Of a stretch of DNA of 64,000 nucleotides, positions 53,305 through 63,388 are shown in pieces (position 1 is the first letter of the stretch; every line of letters begins with the position of its first letter). The notes beneath the pieces are model-generated. The model saw only the letters and a program-made list of their open reading frames with translations, was not told the origin of the DNA and did no database searches. Both the position numbers and the translations under genes were made by a program. The DNA is from Arthrobacter sp. 9AX. GTDB taxonomy: Bacteria > Actinomycetota > Actinomycetes > Actinomycetales > Micrococcaceae. The stretch covers positions 2,644,487 through 2,708,486 of the forward strand of contig NZ_LR733293.1 in NCBI RefSeq assembly GCF_902506095.1, in the 5' to 3' direction.

Positions 53305-54651
53305 CTAGCTGGCGTCCTCCACCAGGAGCAGGTCACGGCCCACGGTTTCAGGGGTGAAGAACGTGGCCACGAAGGAGATCGACGCCAGGACCAGTGAATA
53401 GATAGCCGGAACCAGCCACGAGTGGTTGGTCGCGGCCAGGAGGGCGACGCCGATCATGGGGGCAAAGCCTCCGGCGAGTACTGCGGACAGTTCCCGGCTC
53501 AAGGCCACGCCGGTGAAGCGGTGCTGGGAGCCGAACAGTTCCGGCAGCAGGGCGCACTGCGGGCCAAGCATCGACTGCACCCCCAGGGAAATGCCCACCA
53601 CCATGACCACCCACACCAGGGTGACGTTGCCCAGCGTCACGAGGTAGAAGGCCGGGAGGGCGATGACCGCCTGGAACAGTGCGCCGTACCTGTATACGGG
53701 GACACGGCCAAAACGGTCGGAGAGGGCGCCGAAGGTCACCACCATTACCGCAGCGAACCCGGCAGCGATCAGCAGGCCGGTGGGGCCGATGAACTTGTCA
53801 CCGGCGAACACACCGGCAGGCATGCTGATGAATGACACCAGGAGCGCGGAGTAAATGGAGGAGTTGCCGTTCTCGCCCATCCGCAGGCCGATCCCCACCA
53901 GGACACTCTTCTTGGAGTGCTTCCAGATCTGGCCCACGGGGTTCTTCACCACGGCCTTGTGCTTCTCAAGCTCCTGGAAAACCGGAGTTTCCTTGAGGCG
54001 GAGCCGGATGAAGACGGCAATCACAATCAGGATGAAGCTGGCCAGGAACGGCACCCGCCACAACCAGCCCTGCAGGACGGCCTTGTCAGCCAGCGCCATC
54101 AGGGCAAAGGTGCCGGCGCCAAGGAGCGTGCCCAGCTGGATGCCGACAAACGGAAGCGAAGCGAAGAAACCACGACGGCGGCGCGGGGCGACTTCCGAGA
54201 TCAGCGTGGTGGCGCCGGCCTGCTCAGCGCCGGCACCCAGGCCCTGGACGATGCGCAGCGCCACCAGGAGGACTGCGCCCAGCATGCCCGCCTGTTCAAA
54301 GGTGGGCAGCAGGCCGATGGCGAAGCTGGCCATGCCCATCAGGCCGATGGTGAGGATCAGGACCATTTTGCGGCCGAACCTGTCCCCGATGTAACCGAAC
54401 ACCACCCCGCCGAACGGGCGGGCTGCGAATCCGACGCCGTAGGTGGCAAAGGAGGCAATGACCGCTCCGCTCTCGCCGAGCGGAGCAAAGAACAGCGGCC
54501 CGAAGATCAGCGCCGAGGCCAGGCCATAGATGTAGAAGTCGTAATACTCCAGTGCGGAGCCCACGGAACTGGCAAGAGTTGCCCTTCGCAGCTGATCCGG
54601 TTCGACGACGGCGCCGTCCGCGGCCTGCGGTGCTGTAGTACGAGATGTCAC
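53305..54651 (-). CDS. MFS transporter, metabolite:H+ symporter (MHS) family
   Basis: About 448 residues with 12 membrane helices. SALEYYDFYIYGLASALIF in helix 1 and GYIGDRFGRKMVL in loop 2-3 are signatures of the MHS group that imports dicarboxylates, aromatic acids and related compounds. GALSDRFGRVPVY is the second MFS motif. I chose the GTG at 54651 with GAGGGAG 5 nt before it; a GTG 19 codons upstream lacks one. IclR-type operator upstream. Likely the importer for the substrate of the neighbouring dehydrogenases. Confidence 0.9.
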   Translation of the reverse strand: MTSRTTAPQAADGAVVEPDQLRRATLASSVGSALEYYDFYIYGLASALIFGPLFFAPLGESGAVIASFATYGVGFAARPFGGVVFGYIGDRFGRKMVLILTIGLMGMASFAIGLLPTFEQAGMLGAVLLVALRIVQGLGAGAEQAGATTLISEVAPRRRRGFFASLPFVGIQLGTLLGAGTFALMALADKAVLQGWLWRVPFLASFILIVIAVFIRLRLKETPVFQELEKHKAVVKNPVGQIWKHSKKSVLVGIGLRMGENGNSSIYSALLVSFISMPAGVFAGDKFIGPTGLLIAAGFAAVMVVTFGALSDRFGRVPVYRYGALFQAVIALPAFYLVTLGNVTLVWVVMVVGISLGVQSMLGPQCALLPELFGSQHRFTGVALSRELSAVLAGGFAPMIGVALLAATNHSWLVPAIYSLVLASISFVATFFTPETVGRDLLLVEDAS

Positions 54652-54736
54652 AAGAACTCCCTCATCACACTCCAGGCCCCCGTTGGCCTGGTGGGTCAGT
54701 GACGGCACGTATTGTGCGGATCACTATGCTGAACAG

Positions 54737-54754
54737 AGTACAGCAAGTTGAACA
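54737..54754. promoter_or_regulatory. IclR-type operator before the MFS gene
   Basis: AGTACA-N6-TGAACA, 10 of 12 positions matching the iclR-promoter palindrome; an extra TGAACA half-site lies at 54730-54735. 86 bp upstream of the MFS start. Confidence 0.5.
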
Positions 54755-54807
54755 GCTTGCAAATGCCTTGGAGTGGTGACCTGTTGTAGCTGGTTTTCGG
54801 CCTCGGC

Positions 54808-55605
54808 CTAGCCCATGGGATTTCCGAGGGAACGGGCCAGTTCCCGCAGTTCCTTGACCATCTGGGACCCTTGCTCATCGGTATAGGTCGCCTTGAGGGC
54901 GGTAACAGAAAGTCCCAGGCTGGGACCGTGGGCTCCCCTCGTGGGCACGGACACCGCAAGGCACACCACTCCCGTGGTGGACTCCTCGTCTTCAAAGGCG
55001 TAGCCCTGCTCGCGGATGGTGCGCAGCTGGGCTTTGAGTTCTTCGCCGGTCCGCAGGGACTTGGGCGTCATAACGGGCAGCTGCGCATCATCGGGGAACA
55101 TGTCATCGATGTCGTGCACGTTCAGCCGGGCGATCAACGCCTTGCCCACCGCGCACAGCGACACCGGCATCTTGTCGCCGATGTTGGAGGTCAGCCGGAC
55201 AGCGGGATGGCCTTCGTAGCGGGCAAGGTAGATGACGTTCGTTCCGTCCAGCATAGCAATCCGGACTGTTTCCCTGGACAGCGTGGGAGCCTGTTCGCAG
55301 TACCGGTAGAACTCCTGCACCTCGTCCAGCCTGCTCAGGTATGCGGCACCAAGCTCCACCAGTTTGCGGCCAAGGGTAAACTCGGCCCCCTGCCTGCTGA
55401 TCAGGCGGGCTTCCTCCAGCGCGAGGAGCAGGTTGGATGTTGAGGACTTGGGGATACCGAGTTCGCGGGCGAGGTCGCTGAGGGTCAGTCTTCCGGTCGC
55501 CGAGGCAGCGAGGGCGTCCAGCACAGCGGCTGCACGGGTGACGGCTGGCGCCGGCGAGGCGCTTCCCAGGCCGTCTGAGGATCGGGAGTTGCGGGAATCG
55601 GCCAT
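54808..55605 (-). CDS. IclR-family transcriptional regulator
   Basis: 265 residues. The N-terminal winged HTH includes LTLSDLARELGIPKSSTSNLLLALEEARLI near 38-67, followed by a GAF-like ligand domain with SLCAVGKALIA near 148 and the GYAFEDEESTTGVVCLAVSV stretch near 205. AGGAGA lies 3 nt before the ATG. It lies between its own palindrome and the MFS gene, on the same strand as MFS, and probably controls the local import/dehydrogenase set. Confidence 0.92.
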   Translation of the reverse strand: MADSRNSRSSDGLGSASPAPAVTRAAAVLDALAASATGRLTLSDLARELGIPKSSTSNLLLALEEARLISRQGAEFTLGRKLVELGAAYLSRLDEVQEFYRYCEQAPTLSRETVRIAMLDGTNVIYLARYEGHPAVRLTSNIGDKMPVSLCAVGKALIARLNVHDIDDMFPDDAQLPVMTPKSLRTGEELKAQLRTIREQGYAFEDEESTTGVVCLAVSVPTRGAHGPSLGLSVTALKATYTDEQGSQMVKELRELARSLGNPMG

Positions 55606-55638
55606 GATTCTCCTTAGGTTGGCGCTGCGCTGTTGTGC

Positions 55639-55656
55639 TGTTCATCCAGCTGAACA
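55639..55656. promoter_or_regulatory. IclR auto-operator
   Basis: Perfect palindrome TGTTCA-tccagc-TGAACA, 34 bp upstream of the iclR-family start. Confidence 0.65.
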
Positions 55657-55742
55657 CTAACCATCATAATGGCTGGCGCCCGGCCGACGCTGATGCCATT
55701 CGCCGACTGCCTGCCACGCCGCCCTGCACACTTTTGGGCAAC

Positions 55743-55824
55743 TTCATGTTTCCGGCAGTTCACGGTATATTCATGTCAGGCCCTCCACCGCGGCATCCCC
55801 CAATAGTCGCGGTGGAGGGTTTTC
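55743..55824 (+). ncRNA. Possible tiny terminated transcript (orphan promoter plus hairpin)
   Basis: TTCATG (55743-55748), 17 bp, TATATT (55766-55771) forms a promoter-like pair. Eight bp further begins the 12-bp stem CCCTCCACCGCG / CGCGGTGGAGGG (55781-55819) followed by TTTT. No ORF is present. The hairpin may instead terminate the DUF6504 gene on the other strand. Confidence 0.35.
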
Positions 55825-55875
55825 CAATGCCCGGCCACACACGCCGCCCAGCGTGGCAGTCGCCGGGGCCTCATC

Positions 55876-56166
55876 TCAGGCCGCGTCTGCCACGGCCTGC
55901 CGCACACGCCATCCGCCGCCGAGCCCGTCCCGTTCCAACAGCAAGGTGGTGAGGGCTGAGCCGCTGTTGCTCCCCAGCCTGACCTGGAGCTGGAGGACCT
56001 CCACATCCACGCGGCTGCGGCCCTTCGGCATCCTCCGGTTAACTTCCCACCAGTTGACGCGCTCGAACCAGCGGACCGGTTCGGCACCCACGGCCCATTC
56101 CCTGCCCTTGCTGACGACCGTCGTCGGCCTTCCGTTAATTCCCGTCCGCACCATCACATGTTCCAT
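55876..56166 (-). CDS. DUF6504 family small protein
   Basis: 96 residues. PVRWFERVNWWEVNRRMPKG followed by VDVEVLQLQVRL resembles the short actinobacterial DUF6504 proteins, which in some genomes sit near error-prone polymerase genes; no such gene is here. Basic and Trp-rich, without signal peptide or Cys. The ATG is at 56164-56166. Function unknown. Confidence 0.65.
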   Translation of the reverse strand: MEHVMVRTGINGRPTTVVSKGREWAVGAEPVRWFERVNWWEVNRRMPKGRSRVDVEVLQLQVRLGSNSGSALTTLLLERDGLGGGWRVRQAVADAA

Positions 56167-56213
56167 ACCTGCAAGCTACGGGCAGGCACTGACATTCGCG
56201 GGCGGCCTTCCGG

Positions 56214-56262
56214 TACGAAAAAACCCTGTTGCTTCCGCACTGGGGCGGTAACAACAGGGTTT
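56214..56262 (-). terminator. Terminator of tRNA-Val
   Basis: On the minus strand AAACCCTGTTGT ... GCAACAGGGTTT (56221-56262) is followed by a run of six T residues (TTTTTTCG). Confidence 0.85.
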
Positions 56263-56267
56263 CCTTG

Positions 56268-56340
56268 TGGGTCCTACCGGGATCGAACCGATGACATCCA
56301 CGGTGTAAACGTGGCGCTCTACCAGCTGAGCTAAAGACCC
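56268..56340 (-). tRNA. tRNA-Val (anticodon TAC)
   Basis: 73-nt cloverleaf. Acceptor GGGTCTT/AGGACCC, D-arm GCTCAGCTGGTAGAGC, anticodon loop TTTACAC and T-arm TCGGTTCGATCCCGG. Discriminator A; CCA is not encoded. Confidence 0.95.
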
Positions 56341-56435
56341 AAAGCGTTGCACCGGCGCTTCAACGCCGCAACCAACGAACATAGACTCTACCTGACCCAT
56401 GCCGCCAAACGCGAATCGGCGGGCCGGGCACACCC

Positions 56436-57353
56436 TTAGAGCGGCGGAAGCCCTGCGGCAAGCCACGTCAGGGCTTCGCTGACGCCTGCTTCCAGCTTGA
56501 TGGCTGCCTTGTCGTCGCCGCGGGTGATCCCGCGGTTGATGATGACAACAGGCTTTCCATCCTTGGCCGCGTGGCGGACAAAGCGCAGTCCACTCATCAC
56601 CATCAGCGATGATCCCGCGGCTACCAGGGCTGCCGCCTCGTCAACCATCCGGTACGACCGCTCAACCCTGTCCTTGGGTACGTTTTCACCAAAGAAGACG
56701 AAGTCGGGTTTGAGCGTTCCGCCGCAGGCGGGACAGACGGCAACAACAAAACTGCTGATCAGCGCCTGGTCCTCCACGGTGGCATCTGCATCAGGGGCCA
56801 TCTCCACCAGGCCGGATTCCTCCGCACGGGACAGGAAACCGGGGTTGAGCTCCTCCAACACTCCTGCCAGGAGGCGCCTGGAGTACGTGCGGCTGCACGC
56901 CAGGCACACCACTTGGTCATACCTGCCGTGCAGGTCCACCACATTGATGCTCCCGGCGTCTTCGTGGAGCCGGTCGACGTTCTGGGTGATCAAGCCCGTG
57001 AGGTAGCCGCGGCGCTCAAGCTCTGCGACCGCAAAGTGGCCCTGGTTAGGATCGGCGTGCCGCAGGTGTGACCAGCCGATATGGTTCCGCGCCCAGTAGC
57101 GTTGACGGTTGGCGGCCTCCTTGACGAACTCCTGGTAGGTCATGGGCGCCCGGGGCGGCGAGCCGGGCCCGCGGTAGTCAGGGATTCCTGAATCCGTGCT
57201 CAGTCCCGCGCCGGTGAGCAGGGCAAACCGCCTGCCTGCCAGCACATCCCGGATCCGGAGGAGGACCTCGAGCTCCTCGCTGGAGGGATTCGCTGCAGCC
57301 ACGGGAGGCATGCTGGCAAAACCTGTCAGCCCCACCCCCGCCCGCTGCGTCAT
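56436..57353 (-). CDS. Sir2-family NAD-dependent protein deacylase
   Basis: 305 residues. LLTGAGLSTDSGIPDYRGP near 40 binds NAD; TQNVDRLHEDAGS near 122 and DLHGRYD (catalytic His) near 138 follow. Zinc is held by CLAC and CPAC pairs (near 147 and 207). FFGENVP and AAGSSLMVMSG near 225-250 complete the fold. ATG 57353 starts 7 bp after the ahpE stop; an upstream ATG at 57392 would overlap it. No strong Shine-Dalgarno for either. It is the third gene of the DUF3052-ahpE-sir2 run. Confidence 0.92.
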   Translation of the reverse strand: MTQRAGVGLTGFASMPPVAAANPSSEELEVLLRIRDVLAGRRFALLTGAGLSTDSGIPDYRGPGSPPRAPMTYQEFVKEAANRQRYWARNHIGWSHLRHADPNQGHFAVAELERRGYLTGLITQNVDRLHEDAGSINVVDLHGRYDQVVCLACSRTYSRRLLAGVLEELNPGFLSRAEESGLVEMAPDADATVEDQALISSFVVAVCPACGGTLKPDFVFFGENVPKDRVERSYRMVDEAAALVAAGSSLMVMSGLRFVRHAAKDGKPVVIINRGITRGDDKAAIKLEAGVSEALTWLAAGLPPL

Positions 57354-57360
57354 GGGATGC

Positions 57361-57855
57361 TCAGGCCTGCCCCAGGCCCGCCAGCGCGACACGATATTCC
57401 TGCAGGTCCCGGGCCTGGCCGCGCGGGTTCACCACGGAGTACCTGACCATTCCGGCCGCATCGATGATAAAGGTGCCGCGCCTGGCCATGCCGCTGTCTT
57501 CATCAAAGACTCCGTAAGCACGGGCTACCTCGCCATGCGGCCAGAAGTCCGCCAACAGATCAAAGCCGTACTGCTCCTGCCCGGCGTAGGCGCGGAGGCT
57601 GAACTTGCTGTCAACGGACACGGCCAGGACCGTGGCGTCCGCGTTCTCGAACAAGGACAGGTTGTCCCGTATCTCGCACAACTCCCCCGTGCAGATGCCG
57701 GAGAAAGCAAACGGATAAAAGACGAGGACCACGTTCCCGCCGCGGAAGGATGACAGCCGGACCGGCTCGCCGTATTGGTTGGCGAGCTCGAAGTCCGGTG
57801 CCGGCACGCCCAACCCGGGCACCGTTGAAGAGGCAGCGCCAAGCGCTGCGGTCAC
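57361..57855 (-). CDS. ahpE: Peroxiredoxin, AhpE-like
   Basis: Reduces peroxides, probably with mycothiol/mycoredoxin. 164 residues. Active site YPFAFSGICTGELCEIRD near 48-65: peroxidatic Cys in GICTGE and a second Cys 4 residues later. This spacing and LGVPAPDFELANQ upstream fit the AhpE/Bcp branch. GTG start overlaps the DUF3052 stop (GTGA). The order DUF3052-ahpE beside aceE matches Rv2239c-Rv2238c in mycobacteria. Confidence 0.92.
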   Translation of the reverse strand: MTAALGAASSTVPGLGVPAPDFELANQYGEPVRLSSFRGGNVVLVFYPFAFSGICTGELCEIRDNLSLFENADATVLAVSVDSKFSLRAYAGQEQYGFDLLADFWPHGEVARAYGVFDEDSGMARRGTFIIDAAGMVRYSVVNPRGQARDLQEYRVALAGLGQA

Positions 57856-58271
57856 TTGTTTTTCCTGCTCACCAGGCGGGCAGCGCTCCAGTCCTTCGAG
57901 ACTCCCGCGGAAGTTGTCACGTGGAGGCCCGCGGTGGGCGCAGCTTCCTGGATATCCGCCGGCGACACGTAGCCGTCCCGGCCGGACTTCGGGGTAAGCA
58001 CCCAGACCACGCCGTTTTCACCCAGGGTGGTCAACGAATCCATCAGGCTGTCCACGAGGTCCCCGTCGCCGTCGCGCCACCATAAGATGACGGCATCCGC
58101 CACTTCATGGTCGTCTTCGTCCAGCAACTCGGAGCCTGTGAGCTCCTCAATATCGTCACGCAAGTCGAAATCGACATCGTCGTCGTAACCGAACTCCTGA
58201 ATCAGATCCCCGTTCTTGAAACCCAATTTTTCCGCCACATTTACCGAAGTGGCGGCGTCGGCCTCGCTCAC
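57852..58271 (-). CDS. DUF3052 family protein (Rv2239c-like)
   Basis: 139 residues, acidic. EKLGFKNGDLIQEFGYDDDVDFDLRDDIEEL near 11-40 and DAVILWWRDGDGDLVDSLMDSL near 60 are the family hallmarks. The fold and role are unknown. GTG 58269-58271 is chosen because GGAGG lies 5 nt before it; a TTG four codons earlier is inside that Shine-Dalgarno. Co-translated with ahpE and divergent from aceE. Confidence 0.88.
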   Translation of the reverse strand: MSEADAATSVNVAEKLGFKNGDLIQEFGYDDDVDFDLRDDIEELTGSELLDEDDHEVADAVILWWRDGDGDLVDSLMDSLTTLGENGVVWVLTPKSGRDGYVSPADIQEAAPTAGLHVTTSAGVSKDWSAARLVSRKNK

Positions 58272-58695
58272 GTGTTCCTCCAATGCCTCATTATGCGGTG
58301 CGCATAGTGATTTCCATTACTCCCAAGCCAACACCCTTTGTGCCTGCGCTTCAAGCTGCCGCCCCCGGTGACGGGCATATTCTGCGTCACACCGGGACCG
58401 GCAACCGCGTCGCAGCGGCTTTTCGTCACACAACCAGTATGACGGCGAAATACAACCCGGCCGCCCAACCCGCGGCTACGCATCGCGCTGACGTGAGAGT
58501 TAGAGTGGCAGGTGACAACTATGCCTGCAGGGGCAACAACCCTGTAACTCCATTGCAGACGTAGGAATGCTAGGACCCTGCCCGGCACACATGACCGGGC
58601 TGTTGTAACCGATACGTCGCACACGGCGTATGTACGCCGGGCGGTCACCCTGCCCGGCCTGAGTGCGCCTCAATGCGCGCAAAGAGAGGTTGGAC
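58272..58695. other. Divergent promoter and leader region before aceE
   Basis: No gene is evident in these 424 bp. The aceE-proximal part (58570-58660) is rich in secondary structure. GCCCGG (58580-58585) pairs with CCGGGC (58595-58600), and CCGGGC (58637-58642) with GCCCGG (58652-58657). The sequence ACCCTGCCCGGC occurs twice (about 58575 and 58647), so alternative pairings between the two hairpins are possible. Confidence 0.5.
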
Positions 58696-60913
<2,218 letters not shown>

Positions 60914-60984
60914 ACACCTCCCTGGAGTTTCTGTCCAAAACGCCGGCTTCCGGGCCCCGGAACTGGATAAAAACTCTTCGGCAA

Positions 60985-61045
60985 GCAGAGAACGACGGCG
61001 GCTCCCACCGAAAGGCGGGGGCCGCCGTCGCCTGTTCTGCAGGGA
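60985..61045 (+). terminator. Large hairpin after aceE
   Basis: CGACGGCGGC-t-CCC / GGG-g-GCCGCCGTCG with a 10-nt loop, extended by CAGA/TCTG outer pairs. No T-run follows; it may end aceE transcription or shape the leader of the next gene. Confidence 0.55.
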
Positions 61046-61125
61046 ACCGGCTGTGACGCACAACCAACCGGATTGTAGCCTTCGCACAAATGGAGCTTGC
61101 CGGGCAGTGGCCGTATGCTCAAAGA

Positions 61126-62370
61126 ATGCCAGCACCAGCCACACCGTCCGCGAAACGCAAACAGACACTGCCCAGGGTCACTCCGGAAAAGTCCGAAACC
61201 CTGAAAAAACTGCGCGCCAACGTGGGCCAGCTTTCCACCACCACCATGCGGGAGCTGGAAAAATCGCTGCCCTGGTACAGCCGGCTCAGCTCGGACGAAC
61301 GCTCCGCCCTCGGAATGGTGGCGCAGAACGGCATCGCAGCCTTTGTCACCTGGTACGAGCGCCCCAGTTCGCCCTCATGGATCCTCACGGACGTCTTCGG
61401 CACCGCACCCACCGAGCTGACTCGGTCCATCAGCCTGCAGAAAGCGCTGCAGCTGATCCGGATCGTGGTGGAAGTGGTGGAAGACCAGGTGCCGGTGATC
61501 GCACCCGAGGCTGACCAGCCATCCCTGCGTGAGGCCGTGCTCCGCTACTCTCGTGAAGTGGCCTTCGCCGCAGCGGATGTCTACGCCCGGGCGGCTGAGT
61601 CCCGCGGTTCCTGGGACACCCGGCTGGAAGCGCTGATCGTGGATGCGATCCTGCGCGGCGAAAACACCGATGCCCTGCGCTCCCGGATTGCCGCCCTGGG
61701 CTGGAAAGCGCAGGAACGCTTCACGGTGATGGTGGGCAACTCCCCCTCGGAACCGAGCGCCAGTTACGTCAGCGAATTGCGGCGGATGGCGGGCCGCTAC
61801 GCCGAGGATGCGCTGGTGGGGATCCAGGGCGACCGGCTGATCCTGATCCTGGGCGGCGTTTCAGACCGGGAAACCGCCTACGTGAAGCTCAGCGACATGT
61901 TCGCCCCGGGCCCTGTGGTGTACGGGCCCGAAGCCGGCTCCCTGCTGGAGGCCAGCGGCTCGGCCCAGTCCGCATTCGCCGGCCTGACCGCCGCCCGTGC
62001 GTGGCCGTCCGCCCCGCGGCCGGTTGCGGCCGACGACCTTCTTCCCGAGCGCGTGATCTCCGGTGACGATGCCGCCCGGCGCTCCCTCGTCAAAAACATC
62101 TACCGACCACTTCTGGCAGCGTCCAACGGGTTGGTGGAAACGCTCGGAACCTACCTGGAACTGGGCCATTCCCTCGAAGCCACCGCCCGGGAACTTTTTG
62201 TCCATGCCAACACCGTCAGGTACCGGCTGAAGCGTGTCTGCGACGTCACTGGCTGGGATCCACTCCTGCCGCGGGAGGCCTTTGTCCTCCAGGCGGCCCT
62301 CGTGGTGGGCCGTCTTTCAGCCCCGCCCAAAGCGGCCGCGGAGCGCCTTCCGTCGCGGAACCAGCCCTAA
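61126..62370 (+). CDS. PucR/CdaR-type helix-turn-helix regulator (Rv2242-like)
   Basis: 414 residues. An N-terminal domain (MRELEKSLPWYSRLSSDERS near 40) precedes a GGDEF-like central region and a C-terminal HTH_30: LELGHSLEATARELFVHANTVRYRLKRV near 345-372. Its position between aceE and fabD is conserved in actinobacteria, and homologues control fatty acid synthesis genes. I chose ATG 61126 (MPAPATPSAK); an ATG 12 codons upstream is weaker. The effector is unknown. Confidence 0.9.
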   Translation: MPAPATPSAKRKQTLPRVTPEKSETLKKLRANVGQLSTTTMRELEKSLPWYSRLSSDERSALGMVAQNGIAAFVTWYERPSSPSWILTDVFGTAPTELTRSISLQKALQLIRIVVEVVEDQVPVIAPEADQPSLREAVLRYSREVAFAAADVYARAAESRGSWDTRLEALIVDAILRGENTDALRSRIAALGWKAQERFTVMVGNSPSEPSASYVSELRRMAGRYAEDALVGIQGDRLILILGGVSDRETAYVKLSDMFAPGPVVYGPEAGSLLEASGSAQSAFAGLTAARAWPSAPRPVAADDLLPERVISGDDAARRSLVKNIYRPLLAASNGLVETLGTYLELGHSLEATARELFVHANTVRYRLKRVCDVTGWDPLLPREAFVLQAALVVGRLSAPPKAAAERLPSRNQP

Positions 62371-62458
62371 GGCGTTGTAGACTTCCTACAACCTGACCCC
62401 GTGAGCTTGGTGCGGACAAACACCGCTCGATCACACAGTAATTTGGAAAGCTGGTTAA

Positions 62459-63388
62459 GTGCTTGCAATAGTCTGCCCTGGACAGGGCTCGCAAACCCCG
62501 GGTTTTCTGGCCCCTTGGCTGGAACTGCCCCCGGTGGCAGGCCAGCTGGCCGCGTTGAGCGACATCGCAGGCATTGACCTGATCGCCCATGGAACCACTT
62601 CGGACGAAGAAACCATCAAGGACACTGCGGTGGCGCAGCCCCTGATCGTTGCCGCCGGCCTGGTGGCCGCCGCGTCCCTCTTCGACGTCGAGCTGAACTC
62701 CCTGCCGGTGATCCTGGCCGGACACTCCGTCGGTGAAATCACGGCGTCGGCACTGGCCGGTGTCCTCACCGAGCAGGAAGCCATGACCTTTGTCCGCGAG
62801 CGTGCCAACAGCATGGCCGCCGCCGCGGCAGTCACTCCCACCGGCATGAGCGCCGTGGTGGGCGGGGACCCCGCGGAGGTCCTGACCGCCATCGAAGCAG
62901 CGGGCGCCACCCCCGCAAACGTCAACGGTGCGGGCCAGACGGTCGCCGCCGGGACGTTCGAACAGCTCAAGGCCCTCGCTGACAACCCGCCGGCCAAGGC
63001 ACGCGTTATTCCGCTGAAAGTGGCCGGCGCCTTCCACACGAGCCACATGTCTCCGGCCGTCGCCACACTCAAGGCGCTGGAGCCGCAGCTGAAGCCGCAG
63101 GCCCCGAAGGTTCCCCTGCTGTCGAATTACGACGGCGGGGAGGTCACCGACGGCGGTGCCGCCGTCGAAACCCTGATTGCCCAGGTGTCCCGCCCGGTCC
63201 GCTGGGACCTCTGCATGGAGTCCCTCCTCCAGCGGGGCGTCACCGGCGTCATAGAACTGGCTCCCGCAGGCACCCTTGCCGGCCTGGCCAAGCGGGGCAT
63301 GCCGGGCGTCAAGACCGTAGCGGTCAAGACCCCCGATGACCTTTCCGCCGCCCTGGCGCTTTTCGCAGAACTGGAGGGCAACGCATGA
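62459..63388 (+). CDS. fabD: Malonyl-CoA:ACP transacylase
   Basis: Loads malonyl groups onto acyl carrier protein for fatty acid synthesis. 309 residues. GQGSQTPGF at the N-terminus, nucleophile Ser in LAGHSVGEITA near 93, Arg in FVRERANSM near 117 and His in GAFHTSHMSP near 198. The start is GTG 62459. Its stop overlaps the fabH start (ATGA), so the two are translationally coupled. Confidence 0.97.
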   Translation: MLAIVCPGQGSQTPGFLAPWLELPPVAGQLAALSDIAGIDLIAHGTTSDEETIKDTAVAQPLIVAAGLVAAASLFDVELNSLPVILAGHSVGEITASALAGVLTEQEAMTFVRERANSMAAAAAVTPTGMSAVVGGDPAEVLTAIEAAGATPANVNGAGQTVAAGTFEQLKALADNPPAKARVIPLKVAGAFHTSHMSPAVATLKALEPQLKPQAPKVPLLSNYDGGEVTDGGAAVETLIAQVSRPVRWDLCMESLLQRGVTGVIELAPAGTLAGLAKRGMPGVKTVAVKTPDDLSAALALFAELEGNA

